DNA of 64,000 nucleotides, from NCBI GenBank assembly GCA_947501805.1, contig CANMXJ010000013.1:1-64000 (forward strand), given 5' to 3'. A program made the position numbers and the translations under genes. Positions within the stretch are counted from its first letter, which is position 1; every line of letters starts with the position of its first letter. The DNA comes from an uncultured Sulfitobacter sp. (lineage in GTDB: Bacteria > Pseudomonadota > Alphaproteobacteria > Rhodobacterales > Rhodobacteraceae). The notes beneath the pieces were generated by a model, which saw nothing but the letters and a program-made list of their open reading frames with translations, was not told where the DNA came from and ran no database searches. This document shows positions 45,958 to 54,415 of the stretch, piece after piece.

Positions 45958-47082
45958 CTATCTTTTAAAGTTTGCCGCGACAAACGGCAGCTTGGCAACG
46001 CTTAACGGCAGGCGTTTCCCCCGAACGTCACCCCACAATGCGGTTCCGATAACGGCACTGTCTGTTCCAACATATCCCATCGCAACCGGTCCACCGACGC
46101 TGGGTCCGAAGCCACCAGAGGTGACAACGCCAACCTCCGTGCCACCTTCAGCCGCGTCAAACAGCACCACGCCCTCACGCATAGGCGCGCGCCCCTCGGG
46201 CAGCAGGCCGACACGCTTGCGCGCGGCACCATTGCTGAGTTGGCTTAGAATAACATCTGCGCCGGGGAAACCGCCTGCACGGTCACCACCAGTGCGGCGC
46301 ACTTTCTGGATTGCCCAGTTCAATGCACCCTCGATCGGCGTGGTCACAGCGTCGATATCATGGCCGTATAGGCAAAGCCCTGCCTCCAGCCGCAATGAGT
46401 CACGCGCGCCCAAGCCGATGGCCTCAACCGCGTCCTGCGCCAGTAGCGCCTCGGCCAATGTCTCAACCTGATCTTTCTGCACCGAAAGCTCGAAACCGTC
46501 TTCCCCCGTGTAGCCGGAGCGCGTGGCCCAGACCGTCACACCATTCAATTCCAGGTTTCGCAGGTCCATGAATTTCATCTTTGCCGCAGCGGCATCCATG
46601 CTGGCGACAATCGCTGCGGCCTCCGGCCCTTGCAGTGCGATCAACGCGCGATCGGTGATTTCTGTCACCGTCACGTCAGGTTCCAGCGCCGCTTTCATGC
46701 GTGCCACGTCTGCGCCTTTGCAGGCTGCGTTCACAACCACAAACAAATCATCCCCGCGCCGTGCGAACATCAGATCATCTTCGATCCCGCCAGCGTCATT
46801 TGTGAAAAAGCCGTATCGTTGGCGGCCCTCTTCAAGCCCCAGCACATCCGTCGGCACAAGGGTTTCGAACGCTCGCGCAACAGCATCCCACGATGCGCCT
46901 GACAAGATCACCTGCCCCATGTGGCTGACGTCAAACAGCCCCGCATGAGTACGGCAATGCAGGTGCTCCTTCATCACGCCAAGCGGGTATTGAACCGGCA
47001 TGGAGTAGCCTGCAAACGGCACCATCTTGGCACCCAGACGAACATGCAGATCATAAAGCGGTGTTTGTAACAGGTCATCCAT
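45958..47082 (-). CDS. gcvT: Aminomethyltransferase (T protein) of the glycine cleavage system
   Basis: Transfers the methylene unit from GcvH to tetrahydrofolate and releases ammonia. The 374 residues contain KMVPFAGYSMPVQYP, the catalytic-region GLFDVSHMGQV, GYTGEDGFEL and the C-terminal MGYVGTD, all typical. AGGGAG precedes the ATG. It is the first gene of the operon, read behind a tandem glycine riboswitch, so expression should rise with glycine. Confidence 0.97.
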   Translation of the reverse strand: MDDLLQTPLYDLHVRLGAKMVPFAGYSMPVQYPLGVMKEHLHCRTHAGLFDVSHMGQVILSGASWDAVARAFETLVPTDVLGLEEGRQRYGFFTNDAGGIEDDLMFARRGDDLFVVVNAACKGADVARMKAALEPDVTVTEITDRALIALQGPEAAAIVASMDAAAAKMKFMDLRNLELNGVTVWATRSGYTGEDGFELSVQKDQVETLAEALLAQDAVEAIGLGARDSLRLEAGLCLYGHDIDAVTTPIEGALNWAIQKVRRTGGDRAGGFPGADVILSQLSNGAARKRVGLLPEGRAPMREGVVLFDAAEGGTEVGVVTSGGFGPSVGGPVAMGYVGTDSAVIGTALWGDVRGKRLPLSVAKLPFVAANFKR

Positions 47083-47149
47083 CGTGCGCGCTCCCTAGCT
47101 GGATGCCATCACGAAACGGCATCATAAAACCGCGAAATTGCGGTCCTTG

Positions 47150-47305
47150 ATGCCCCCTCTGTCCTTGCGCCTGAGATCGTTATCCCTTCGGCGGATGCGC
47201 ACAGCATCACTCTCCAGAGTGTCGTATCGTTGGATCACGGTCCTTTGGCCTGAGAGTTTCCGGGGCGGTTGCTCCTTCGGCATCGGCTTGAGGCCGATTC
47301 TCCCA
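47150..47305 (-). ncRNA. Tandem glycine riboswitch upstream of gcvT
   Basis: Read on the minus strand, the first aptamer runs GGGAGA, then GCCGAAGGAGCAA and AAACTCTCAGGCCAAAGGAC. After a short linker a second aptamer follows with CTCTGGAGAG, GCCGAAGGGATAA and ATCTCAGGCGCAAGGACAG. These are the conserved cores of the two glycine aptamers. Between it and the start codon two hairpins are possible, ACCGC/GCGGT (47129-47144) and GATGCC/GGCATC (47102-47123), likely the expression platform. Glycine binding normally turns gcv expression on. Confidence 0.95.
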
Positions 47306-47409
47306 TGATCTGTGTACATTGGTATGCCGCACGCAAGGTGGGCGTCAAGCATGCTTGTACCCAGCGTCGCTGCATGCTTCTTTGCGACAAATCAATTTGT
47401 GAGACAGAG

Positions 47410-47964
47410 ATGACACCCTATTTTTTCGGCTACGGCAGTCTGGTGAACCGCAGCACGCATATTTACTCTGAAGCCCATCCTGCACAACTCAAGGGTTGGC
47501 GGCGCGCATGGGTACCGTCAGCGTCGTTTGATCGGGTCTTCCTGAGTGTCGTGCCTGATCCGGACACCACCATATCTGGCCTTATCGCAGCGGTGCCGGA
47601 CGCGGACTGGGCCGCGTTAGACGCACGCGAAACGGGGTATGCGCGTCTAAACTCCGGTAATGCGGTTTCGCATCCGTTGCCTCATGAACCACAGATCGCA
47701 CATTATTCGGTGCCCGCCGAGGAACAAGGAACAACATCGAGAAACACCATTATTCTCAGCTATCTGGATGTGGTTGTGCAAGGATTCCTGCGCGAATTCG
47801 GGGCCGCTGGTGTGTCACATTTCTTTGAAACCACAGACGGCTGGGACACACCGATCCTCAATGACCGTGCCGCCCCGCAATACCCGCGCCACCAGACGCT
47901 GACAGCGCAGGAAACCGCGCTGGTGGATCAACATCTTGCCTTGTTATCGGCGCGCGTGGAATAG
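47410..47964 (+). CDS. Gamma-glutamylcyclotransferase-like protein
   Basis: The 184 residues begin MTPYFFGYGSLVN, the P-loop-like YGSL motif of the GGCT/AIG2 fold, followed by GWRRAWVPSASF and a second half (VVQGFLREFGAAGVSHFFET). Relatives split gamma-glutamyl amines or glutathione to 5-oxoproline; the substrate here is not known. The ATG at 47410 has GAGACAGAG before it. Divergent from the gcv riboswitch. Its end overlaps the convergent MATE gene by 21 bases. Confidence 0.78.
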   Translation: MTPYFFGYGSLVNRSTHIYSEAHPAQLKGWRRAWVPSASFDRVFLSVVPDPDTTISGLIAAVPDADWAALDARETGYARLNSGNAVSHPLPHEPQIAHYSVPAEEQGTTSRNTIILSYLDVVVQGFLREFGAAGVSHFFETTDGWDTPILNDRAAPQYPRHQTLTAQETALVDQHLALLSARVE

Positions 47965-49335
47965 AGTCATCAGGCGGCCTTCGCGCCCGAACAAGTCCTG
48001 TTTGTCCCTCACCGGCGGGCCACCGCGCTCAATCATCCGCAGGGCCAGTATCCATGCGACGATGCCAAAAGTCACGCCTGCCAATGCCTGCCCGATCAAC
48101 ACGCCCTGCGCGCCAAACGCCCATGACCCGATGAACACCATCGGGATCAGTGCCACCGCGTTGCGCCCCCAATTGGTGAAAGTGGAGTAAAACGGCTTGC
48201 CCAGATTATTAAACGCGGCATTGGCGACAAACAAAACGCCGGGGAAAAAGAATGCCAGTGAAAGCGGGCCGCAAAACAGATAGATAAGGTCACGGGTCAA
48301 TCCTGTCGCCCCGAACAAGTCTGCAATCGCGCCGCGCGTCAGAAACAGAATCGCCGAAACCAGCAAAATCACAGCCGCTACAAAAAGCACCCCTGCATTA
48401 AACCCGGCCCGTACCCGCGTCATGTTCCCCGCACCGTAATTCTGTCCGATGATCGGCCCCACAGCCCCTGACAATGCAAACACCACACCAAAGGCCACCG
48501 GTGTCAGACGTCCGACAATCGCCATGCCTGCAATCGCCTCTTCGCCATAGCCCGCCATGGAACGGGTCACAAAAGCCTGTCCCACGGGTGTTGCCACCTG
48601 CGCAAGAATGGCCGGAAATGCGATGGCGAGGATCGGGCGCAAATCGCGCAGCATGCCGCGCGAATGAGGCCAGGTGATGCCACCATAAATCTTGATCAAC
48701 GGCCAGAGAGCCATACCGCAAATAACCAACCGTGCAGCTACAGATGCAATCGCCGCCCCCGTCAGCTCCAGATTCAGGCCAAAAATCAGGATCGGATCGA
48801 GGACGGCATTCACCACGCCGCCTGCAATCGTTGCCATCATGGCACGACGCGCATCCCCATGCGCGCGCAAGACGGCACTGCCCATCATGCCAAGGATCAG
48901 GAATGGCATCGACGGCACAATAATCTGGAGGAAGTGGACCGCAAGCTCTGCGGTTTCGCCAACTGCGCCAAGAAGAGCCACCAAACTCCCAAGTGAAAGC
49001 CAAACAGCTATCGAGAAAAGGACTGCAAAAACAAATCCGTAGCTCAACGCGTGTGTTGTGCGTTCACGTGCCAGTTGCGCATCATCCGCACCCAGCGCAC
49101 GGGCCACCAAAGCCCCCGCAGCGATCCCAAGACCAATTCCGAATGATGTCGTAAAAAACAGGATCGCGCCCGCATAGCCGATCGCGGCGGCCAATTCGGT
49201 TTTGCCCAGCATGGAAATGAATATCATATCCACAAAATCGACAATGAACACGGCCATCAGCCCCACAGACGCTGTTAGGGACATCACGGCCACATGGCCA
49301 AAAAGATTGCCTTTGAGAAACTTCGCCTCAGCCAT
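47944..49335 (-). CDS. MATE-family efflux transporter
   Basis: A membrane protein of 463 residues with about twelve hydrophobic segments in two similar halves. MATE features include FVDMIFISMLGKTELAAAIGYA in span 1-2 and GAVGPIIGQNYGAGNM in the middle. It exports organic cations in exchange for sodium or protons. The ATG at 49335 has GGAAGGG upstream, and the longer frame to 49380 is less likely. Convergent with the cyclotransferase-like gene; gltX lies upstream on the same strand. Confidence 0.93.
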   Translation of the reverse strand: MAEAKFLKGNLFGHVAVMSLTASVGLMAVFIVDFVDMIFISMLGKTELAAAIGYAGAILFFTTSFGIGLGIAAGALVARALGADDAQLARERTTHALSYGFVFAVLFSIAVWLSLGSLVALLGAVGETAELAVHFLQIIVPSMPFLILGMMGSAVLRAHGDARRAMMATIAGGVVNAVLDPILIFGLNLELTGAAIASVAARLVICGMALWPLIKIYGGITWPHSRGMLRDLRPILAIAFPAILAQVATPVGQAFVTRSMAGYGEEAIAGMAIVGRLTPVAFGVVFALSGAVGPIIGQNYGAGNMTRVRAGFNAGVLFVAAVILLVSAILFLTRGAIADLFGATGLTRDLIYLFCGPLSLAFFFPGVLFVANAAFNNLGKPFYSTFTNWGRNAVALIPMVFIGSWAFGAQGVLIGQALAGVTFGIVAWILALRMIERGGPPVRDKQDLFGREGRLMTLFHARR

Positions 49336-49431
49336 AAACAAACCCTTCCGGAACGAAACAGGGGGCCGGACCATGCCCAACCCCCTTTTTCAGTTTAACA
49401 TCCAGCGGCGCAGTTTTCAGCACCAAGCACA

Positions 49432-50766
49432 TTAGCTTTTGGCTTTCACAACCTGTAACAGCGGCATCAACGCCGCCATTTCCGGACCGTGTTCCTGACC
49501 CGTCAAGGCCAGCCGCAGGGGGCGGAACAATCCCCGCCCTTTGCGCCCGCTTGCTTCCTTAACCGCGGCCGTCCAAGCGCCCCAAGTGTTTGCGTCAAAT
49601 GGCATTTCGGGCAATATCGCCATCGCTTCGGCAACAAATGCTTTATCCTCGTCCTCAATGACCGGATCAGCCCCATCGCGACACATCGCCCACCAGCCCT
49701 TGAGATCGCTCAAAGTCTCGATGTTCTCGCGTGTGACAGCCCAGAACTGCTCGGCCTGCGCCTCTGGCACGCCCAGATCAGCAAGGGTATCAGCAACATC
49801 AGTGGCCGACAGGGTTTGCAGGTATCGGCCGGTCAGCGGGAACAAGTCTTTCACGTCGAACTTGGTCGGGGCTGCGCCAAAGTGATTGATGTCAAAACCG
49901 TCGATCAATTCGGCCATATCGGTGCGCAATTCAACCTGATCGGACGAACCAAGACGCGCCATCAGGGACAGCAGAGCAAAAGGCTGTATGCCCTGCTCAC
50001 GCAGATCACGCAGCGCCAGTGTGCCAAGACGTTTGGACAGTGCTTCGCCCTGTGGTCCGGTCAGCAGAGAGTGGTGCGCAAAAGACGGATGATCATGGCC
50101 CAGCGCCTTCATGATCTGGATTTGTGTAGCCGTATTCGTTACGTGGTCAGAACCGCGCACGACATGTGTCACGCCCATCTCGGTGTCATCCACAACAGAG
50201 GCCAGTGTATAGAGGATCTGGCCATCACCACGGATCAAAACAGGGTCTGAAACGCTTGCTGCATCAATCGAGATATCCCCAAGGATACCGTCATTCCATT
50301 CAATGCGCTCACGATCCAGTTTGAAGCGCCACACACCTGCGCCGCGTTCTTCACGCAATTTGTCCTTTTCGGCATCCGACAGCGCCAACGCCGCACGGTC
50401 ATAAACCGGTGGGTTGCCCATATTCAGTTGTTTCTTGCGCTTGAGGTCCAGTTCGGTCGGCGTCTCGAACGCCTCATAAAAACGGTTGTTGGCGCGCAAC
50501 TCATCCGCCGCCGCGTGATACTGGTCAAGCCGCTCTGATTGCCGCTCGATGCGATCCCAGTGCAGGCCGAGCCATGTAAGGTCTTCCTTGATCCCGTCGA
50601 CGTATTCTTCTTTGGAACGCTCGGGATCGGTGTCGTCAATCCGCAGAATGAACGTCCCCCCTGCCTTGCGCGCAATCAGGTAGTTCATCAGCGCCGTGCG
50701 CAGGTTCCCCACGTGGATGAAACCGGTTGGCGACGGGGCAAAGCGGGTAACAATGGCATTGGACAT
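49432..50766 (-). CDS. gltX: Glutamyl-tRNA synthetase
   Basis: Charges tRNA-Glu, and often tRNA-Gln before amidation in alphaproteobacteria. The 444 residues include the HIGH-type RFAPSPTGFIHVGN at the start and the KMSKS-type ALSKRLGTLALRD near residue 240, with RIDDTDPERS between. Alphaproteobacteria often carry two gltX copies; only this one is in the window. GGAG precedes the ATG. The downstream gene on the strand is the MATE exporter, about 100 bases away. Confidence 0.96.
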   Translation of the reverse strand: MSNAIVTRFAPSPTGFIHVGNLRTALMNYLIARKAGGTFILRIDDTDPERSKEEYVDGIKEDLTWLGLHWDRIERQSERLDQYHAAADELRANNRFYEAFETPTELDLKRKKQLNMGNPPVYDRAALALSDAEKDKLREERGAGVWRFKLDRERIEWNDGILGDISIDAASVSDPVLIRGDGQILYTLASVVDDTEMGVTHVVRGSDHVTNTATQIQIMKALGHDHPSFAHHSLLTGPQGEALSKRLGTLALRDLREQGIQPFALLSLMARLGSSDQVELRTDMAELIDGFDINHFGAAPTKFDVKDLFPLTGRYLQTLSATDVADTLADLGVPEAQAEQFWAVTRENIETLSDLKGWWAMCRDGADPVIEDEDKAFVAEAMAILPEMPFDANTWGAWTAAVKEASGRKGRGLFRPLRLALTGQEHGPEMAALMPLLQVVKAKS

Positions 50767-50853
50767 GAGCGTTCTCCTGATAGAGCGGCACAGGTGTCAC
50801 AGCGCACCGAAATTGTCCAGTTGGCTATCAGAATTGTGGGGAAAACCCCGCCA

Positions 50854-51330
50854 TTAGACCGGAAGGACAACACCTTCCTTTTGGCCATTCTTGGAATCTG
50901 AGTCGTATTTTGTTTGGGTGGCCTGCGCCTGAGTAAAAAAGTCACGCATCCTGTCATGTATTTCCTTCTTTGGAAAATCGCCTTCGGCTTCAGCTTTTTT
51001 CTTGAAGGCTTTCGCGTCGGCGAGCCACTTTGCGTGATGTTTTGCCTCGTGCTTTGCCAACGCCTTGATCATCGCTTCCCAGTGTTTTTTCTCATCCCCC
51101 TTCAGCTTGCTCGCCCCGCTCCATTTGGGCATCGTGATCACCGGCTTGGCCTGAATTGTGATCTCGTTGATCTGCCCTTCATCGTTGAATTTATGCGGAT
51201 ATGTTGGATTTGCCTCGTAACAGGCGGCAAAAGGTCCCGACGCCAGAATATTTGCAGCTTCAGTATAATCCTTAGCCTTGATCACAAAGGCAGCTTTACT
51301 TGGTTTTGCTATTTTCAATAGAACTTTCAT
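50854..51330 (-). CDS. DUF922-like protein with HExxH zinc-protease motif
   Basis: The 158 residues contain KALAKHEAKHHAKWLADAKA, a HExxH metalloprotease-type motif with a further His, in a mainly helical, Lys-rich half. An N-terminal beta part (MKVLLKIAKPSKAAFVIKAK) precedes a segment GPFAACYEANPTYPHKF. This resembles DUF922 (predicted secreted Zn-dependent protease), but no signal peptide is seen at the ATG 51330, which has GGAGGGG. An in-frame start at 51387 would not add a convincing signal either. Activity is inferred from the motif only. Confidence 0.65.
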   Translation of the reverse strand: MKVLLKIAKPSKAAFVIKAKDYTEAANILASGPFAACYEANPTYPHKFNDEGQINEITIQAKPVITMPKWSGASKLKGDEKKHWEAMIKALAKHEAKHHAKWLADAKAFKKKAEAEGDFPKKEIHDRMRDFFTQAQATQTKYDSDSKNGQKEGVVLPV

Positions 51331-51421
51331 TATCCCCTCCGGCAATACACTTATCAAACCAGTAATGGTACGTGCAGGAGCGGACATTGCATGACTGTAT
51401 CTGTTGCTTGGCGGCGGTGCT

Positions 51422-51823
51422 TCAGCTCGGTGTAACCGGCCACTTATTGCCCAGATCCTTGAGCCCTGCGCGTATCAGTTCTTTTAACACATCCATGTCC
51501 GTATCCCCAAGTTTGTTGAGGTAAAGACAGGATTTTCCAATGCTGTGCTTGCCTAGACGTCCAAGAATGTCGCTGAAATCCGCATACCCGGGCATGATGT
51601 AAATGCTCAACTTGGCTTTGCGCGGCGCGAATCCGGTCGCCAAATAGGTGCCGGAGCGGCCAGTTGCATAGGTGTAATCATACGAGCCATATCCCAGCAT
51701 GGAGCCTGACCAAAGCACCGGCTTCCATCCCGTCGTTTCACGAAACAACGCATCCAGTTTCAAGGCTTCTTCATGGCGGTTCGGCGGGGTGACTTTGCTC
51801 AAGAAAGTGTCGACATCCGTCAT
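51422..51823 (-). CDS. DUF1801-family protein
   Basis: The 133 residues contain LDALFRETTGWKPVLWSGSM, LATGFAPRKAKLSIYIMPGY and KSCLYLNKLGDTDMDVLKEL, the pattern of DUF1801 (YdhG-like fold), small cytoplasmic proteins of unknown function. GGAG lies just before the ATG at 51823. The ankyrin-repeat gene ends 16 bases upstream, so they likely share a transcript. Confidence 0.85.
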   Translation of the reverse strand: MTDVDTFLSKVTPPNRHEEALKLDALFRETTGWKPVLWSGSMLGYGSYDYTYATGRSGTYLATGFAPRKAKLSIYIMPGYADFSDILGRLGKHSIGKSCLYLNKLGDTDMDVLKELIRAGLKDLGNKWPVTPS

Positions 51824-51839
51824 CTGGCTTCTCCGTTTG

Positions 51840-52370
51840 TTACTGGTTTTCGTAACGGTCAATAAAGTCGGCTGAGGCATGATGCCCGAGGATGCGCGCC
51901 TCTTTGGATGGCGTGGCGTAGTTGTCGATGACGGTACGTTTTTCCCTGTCTGCGCCCGCTTCCATCAGCATCTTCATCATTCTTTGATCGTCCCTGATCG
52001 CGGCAAGATGAAGCGGGGTCCAATTGTGCATGCCATATGCGTTCACGTCCGCCCCCGCATCAATCAGCGATTTAAGGATTTCGTAGCGATCCGGCTTTGC
52101 GCGGTCGATGCAAGAATGCAGCGGCGTGCTGCCCTCGTCGTCTTCAAAGCGCAGGTTAACGCCCTTTTCGATCATCCACTCGATTGAGGCCTTGGCCCCG
52201 AAATCAATGGCGTTGGTAATCCAGTAGCGACCCGAAGGCATATCGTCTTTGCCATGCGGAAACCCGTCGATAATAAGGGCAATTTCCTGCAGAGCGGCGC
52301 GGTCACCTGTTTCCAGAACCCGCCCAATCTCGGCGGCGTCAGACGGGTTTTGCCACGCCCACTCAGCCAT
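51840..52370 (-). CDS. Ankyrin-repeat protein
   Basis: The 176 residues have three to four ankyrin repeats from about residue 45 on: SGRYWITNAIDFGAKASIEW, DDEGSTPLHSCIDRAKPDRY and MHNWTPLHLAAIRDDQRMMK, each followed by an AGADVN-like loop. Ankyrin repeats bind other proteins; the partner is unknown. No signal peptide. Its start overlaps the end of the MORN-repeat gene by 8 bases, so the two are translationally linked. Confidence 0.85.
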   Translation of the reverse strand: MAEWAWQNPSDAAEIGRVLETGDRAALQEIALIIDGFPHGKDDMPSGRYWITNAIDFGAKASIEWMIEKGVNLRFEDDEGSTPLHSCIDRAKPDRYEILKSLIDAGADVNAYGMHNWTPLHLAAIRDDQRMMKMLMEAGADREKRTVIDNYATPSKEARILGHHASADFIDRYENQ

Positions 52371-53751
52371 CTTCTTTCAACGCGCCGTTCTCCCACGCAC
52401 CGCTGGCCTCTTCACCTGTCGCGTAACGCATTGTGCCTGCGCCATGGCGTTTGCCAGCTTTGAAACTGCCTTCATAGACATCACCATTGGCATAGGTCGC
52501 CGTGCCTTGCCCTTCAATGGCTCCGTCCGCCCATGCCCCTTCGTATTTGAAGCCGGATGCCATTGTGATCGTGCCTATACCATGTCGCACACCATTCAGG
52601 AAATCACCTGTATAGATCGTGCCATCCGGATAGGTCGCAGTGCCGGCACCATGACGTTGACCGTCTTTCCATGTGCCTTCATATCGGTAGCCGTCGGCAT
52701 AGATCATAACACCTTGGCCATCGTTGCGTGCATTTTTGAAGTCACCCTCATAAACGATGCCATTAGGATAGGTCGCTCGGCCCTTGCCCTCGATCACGCC
52801 AGCGGTCCATGCGCCCTCATAGGTTGATCCGTCAGGATAGGTGATCTTGCCCTCGCCATCCGCCAAATCATTGCGAAAGGTTCCTTCGTAGACAGAGCCG
52901 TCCGGATAAGTCACCCGCCCCTGCCCTTCGATCTGGCCGGCAACCCAAGTTCCGGCATAAACGTAGCCATCGGTACCGGTGAATGTGCCTTGCCCGTCGC
53001 GGCGGTCGTCTTTGAAATCACCAACATAGACATCGCCATTCTCGTAAGTAACTTTGCCTTTACCTTCTCGCCGCCCCGCAACCAGATCGCCCTCATACAC
53101 ATCCCCGTTGGGCTGGGTCAGCTTGCCGGTGCCGTCAATCTGCCCGTCTTTCCACTGCCCCACATAAATCAAGCCATCCGGCATCTTGAGCGTGCCGGTG
53201 CCAGAGCGTTTGCCCGCTACGATATCACCTTCATAAACAGCGCTGTCAGGATAGGTAATGATACCCACGCCTTGCTTGACGCCATCCACCCAATCGCCCT
53301 TGTATTCATAGCCACCGGGACTTTGCATCACACCTTTGCCGTGGTGTTTGGCATTGCGTAACTCACCTTCATAGCGCACCCCATTGGCATAAAGCGCGAT
53401 GCCTTGTCCCATGATCGCGCCTGCCTGCCATTCACCCTCATAGGTGCCGCCATCGGCAAATGTGATCTTGCCAAACCCATCAGGTTTACCACGCTCGAAA
53501 TTACCCTCATAGACCGACCCGTTGGGAAAGCGCGCAACACCCTCGCCCTTGATCTCGCCCGCGACCCAGCTGCCGGAATATTCATAGCCGTTGGGCAGTT
53601 TGTAGGTGCCCTGCCCGTCCTGCAACCCGTCCTTGAACGTCCCTTCATAAATGCCGCCATCGTCATATTGTTTGGTTTGCACGTCACCGCTTTGCGCCAA
53701 CGCGGGCAGTGGCAGCAGGGTCAGGCACAAAAGAAGAGCGCGTAGTGACAT
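52363..53751 (-). CDS. Secreted MORN-repeat protein (about 18 repeats)
   Basis: The 462 residues start with a Sec signal (MSLRALLLCLTLLPLPALAQ) and then consist almost wholly of 23-residue MORN repeats, YEGxxxxGxxxGxGxxxYPxG, about 18 full copies plus a short last one. At the DNA level this is a 69-base imperfect tandem repeat. MORN repeats form extended beta-hairpin rods and bind membranes or proteins. The ATG at 53751 is preferred because of the signal; a frame to 53823 exists. Overlaps the ankyrin gene by 8 bases. Confidence 0.9.
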   Translation of the reverse strand: MSLRALLLCLTLLPLPALAQSGDVQTKQYDDGGIYEGTFKDGLQDGQGTYKLPNGYEYSGSWVAGEIKGEGVARFPNGSVYEGNFERGKPDGFGKITFADGGTYEGEWQAGAIMGQGIALYANGVRYEGELRNAKHHGKGVMQSPGGYEYKGDWVDGVKQGVGIITYPDSAVYEGDIVAGKRSGTGTLKMPDGLIYVGQWKDGQIDGTGKLTQPNGDVYEGDLVAGRREGKGKVTYENGDVYVGDFKDDRRDGQGTFTGTDGYVYAGTWVAGQIEGQGRVTYPDGSVYEGTFRNDLADGEGKITYPDGSTYEGAWTAGVIEGKGRATYPNGIVYEGDFKNARNDGQGVMIYADGYRYEGTWKDGQRHGAGTATYPDGTIYTGDFLNGVRHGIGTITMASGFKYEGAWADGAIEGQGTATYANGDVYEGSFKAGKRHGAGTMRYATGEEASGAWENGALKEDG

Positions 53752-53893
53752 GAAGGTGGACCTATCTATGGCAGTGTAAACAAAACTTGCACGCAGCCTA
53801 AGCACAGGGGGCATAGGGAGCAACGACTTTTCAACCCTGTGGCTATCCTACGCCGCCCACGATAATCTGCGACCAACCAAGGGGAGAATGTTC

Positions 53894-54313
53894 ATGTCCG
53901 ATGCTCAACCGTTGACGGGCCACTGCTATTGTGGGGCAGTCAGCTATGCCATGGGTGGTGATCCGGTTTTCAAAGCCCAGTGCCATTGCAGGCCTTGCCA
54001 GTTCTTTTCAGGGGGCGGTCCGAATTACTTCATGGCGATGCCCAAGGACGCCTTTGAATGGACCGGCACCGAACCCGCAGCATTTGCACATCCAGACGTT
54101 GAGGGCGCGCGCACGCGGCGGTTCTGTGCCACCTGCGGAACCCATATAACTACCGAAATCCCGGGGCGCGATTACTTTGTCTTCAAGGTCGGCACGCTGG
54201 ACGATCCCACAGCGTACGGCGGTCCAGAATTCGCGATTTTTGCCGACGACAAACAGCCCTTCCACCTCTTTCCCGAAGGCATACCCGTTTTTGATAAAAT
54301 CCCGTCTCAATAG
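53894..54313 (+). CDS. GFA-family (glutathione-dependent formaldehyde-activating-like) protein
   Basis: The 139 residues show GHCYCGAVSYA, CHCRPCQFFSGG and RRFCATCGTHITTE, the cysteine set of the GFA/CENP-V fold that binds zinc. Despite the family name most members have no proven enzyme activity. The ATG at 53894 has GGGGAGA 7 bases before; an ATG at 53888 is too close to it. Divergent from the MORN gene. Confidence 0.88.
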   Translation: MSDAQPLTGHCYCGAVSYAMGGDPVFKAQCHCRPCQFFSGGGPNYFMAMPKDAFEWTGTEPAAFAHPDVEGARTRRFCATCGTHITTEIPGRDYFVFKVGTLDDPTAYGGPEFAIFADDKQPFHLFPEGIPVFDKIPSQ

Positions 54314-54415
54314 AGCAAATCACACATGCGCTTGCGGCAAAACCGCAAAGCCCCTTTTCCCTGTGGCCTGATCTGCTACATCCTTGCCCAACAAATGTAG
54401 CAAAGGCCGCACGTC

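Noticed and set aside
47122..47352. 76-codon open frame on the minus strand upstream of gcvT
   Set aside because: It covers the tandem glycine riboswitch; the conserved RNA motifs explain the sequence, and the peptide is not protein-like.
52363..53751. 69-base periodic repeat as a possible CRISPR or satellite
   Set aside because: The period follows the 23-residue MORN unit in frame, with divergence at third positions, so it is coding repeats and not an array of identical repeats with spacers.
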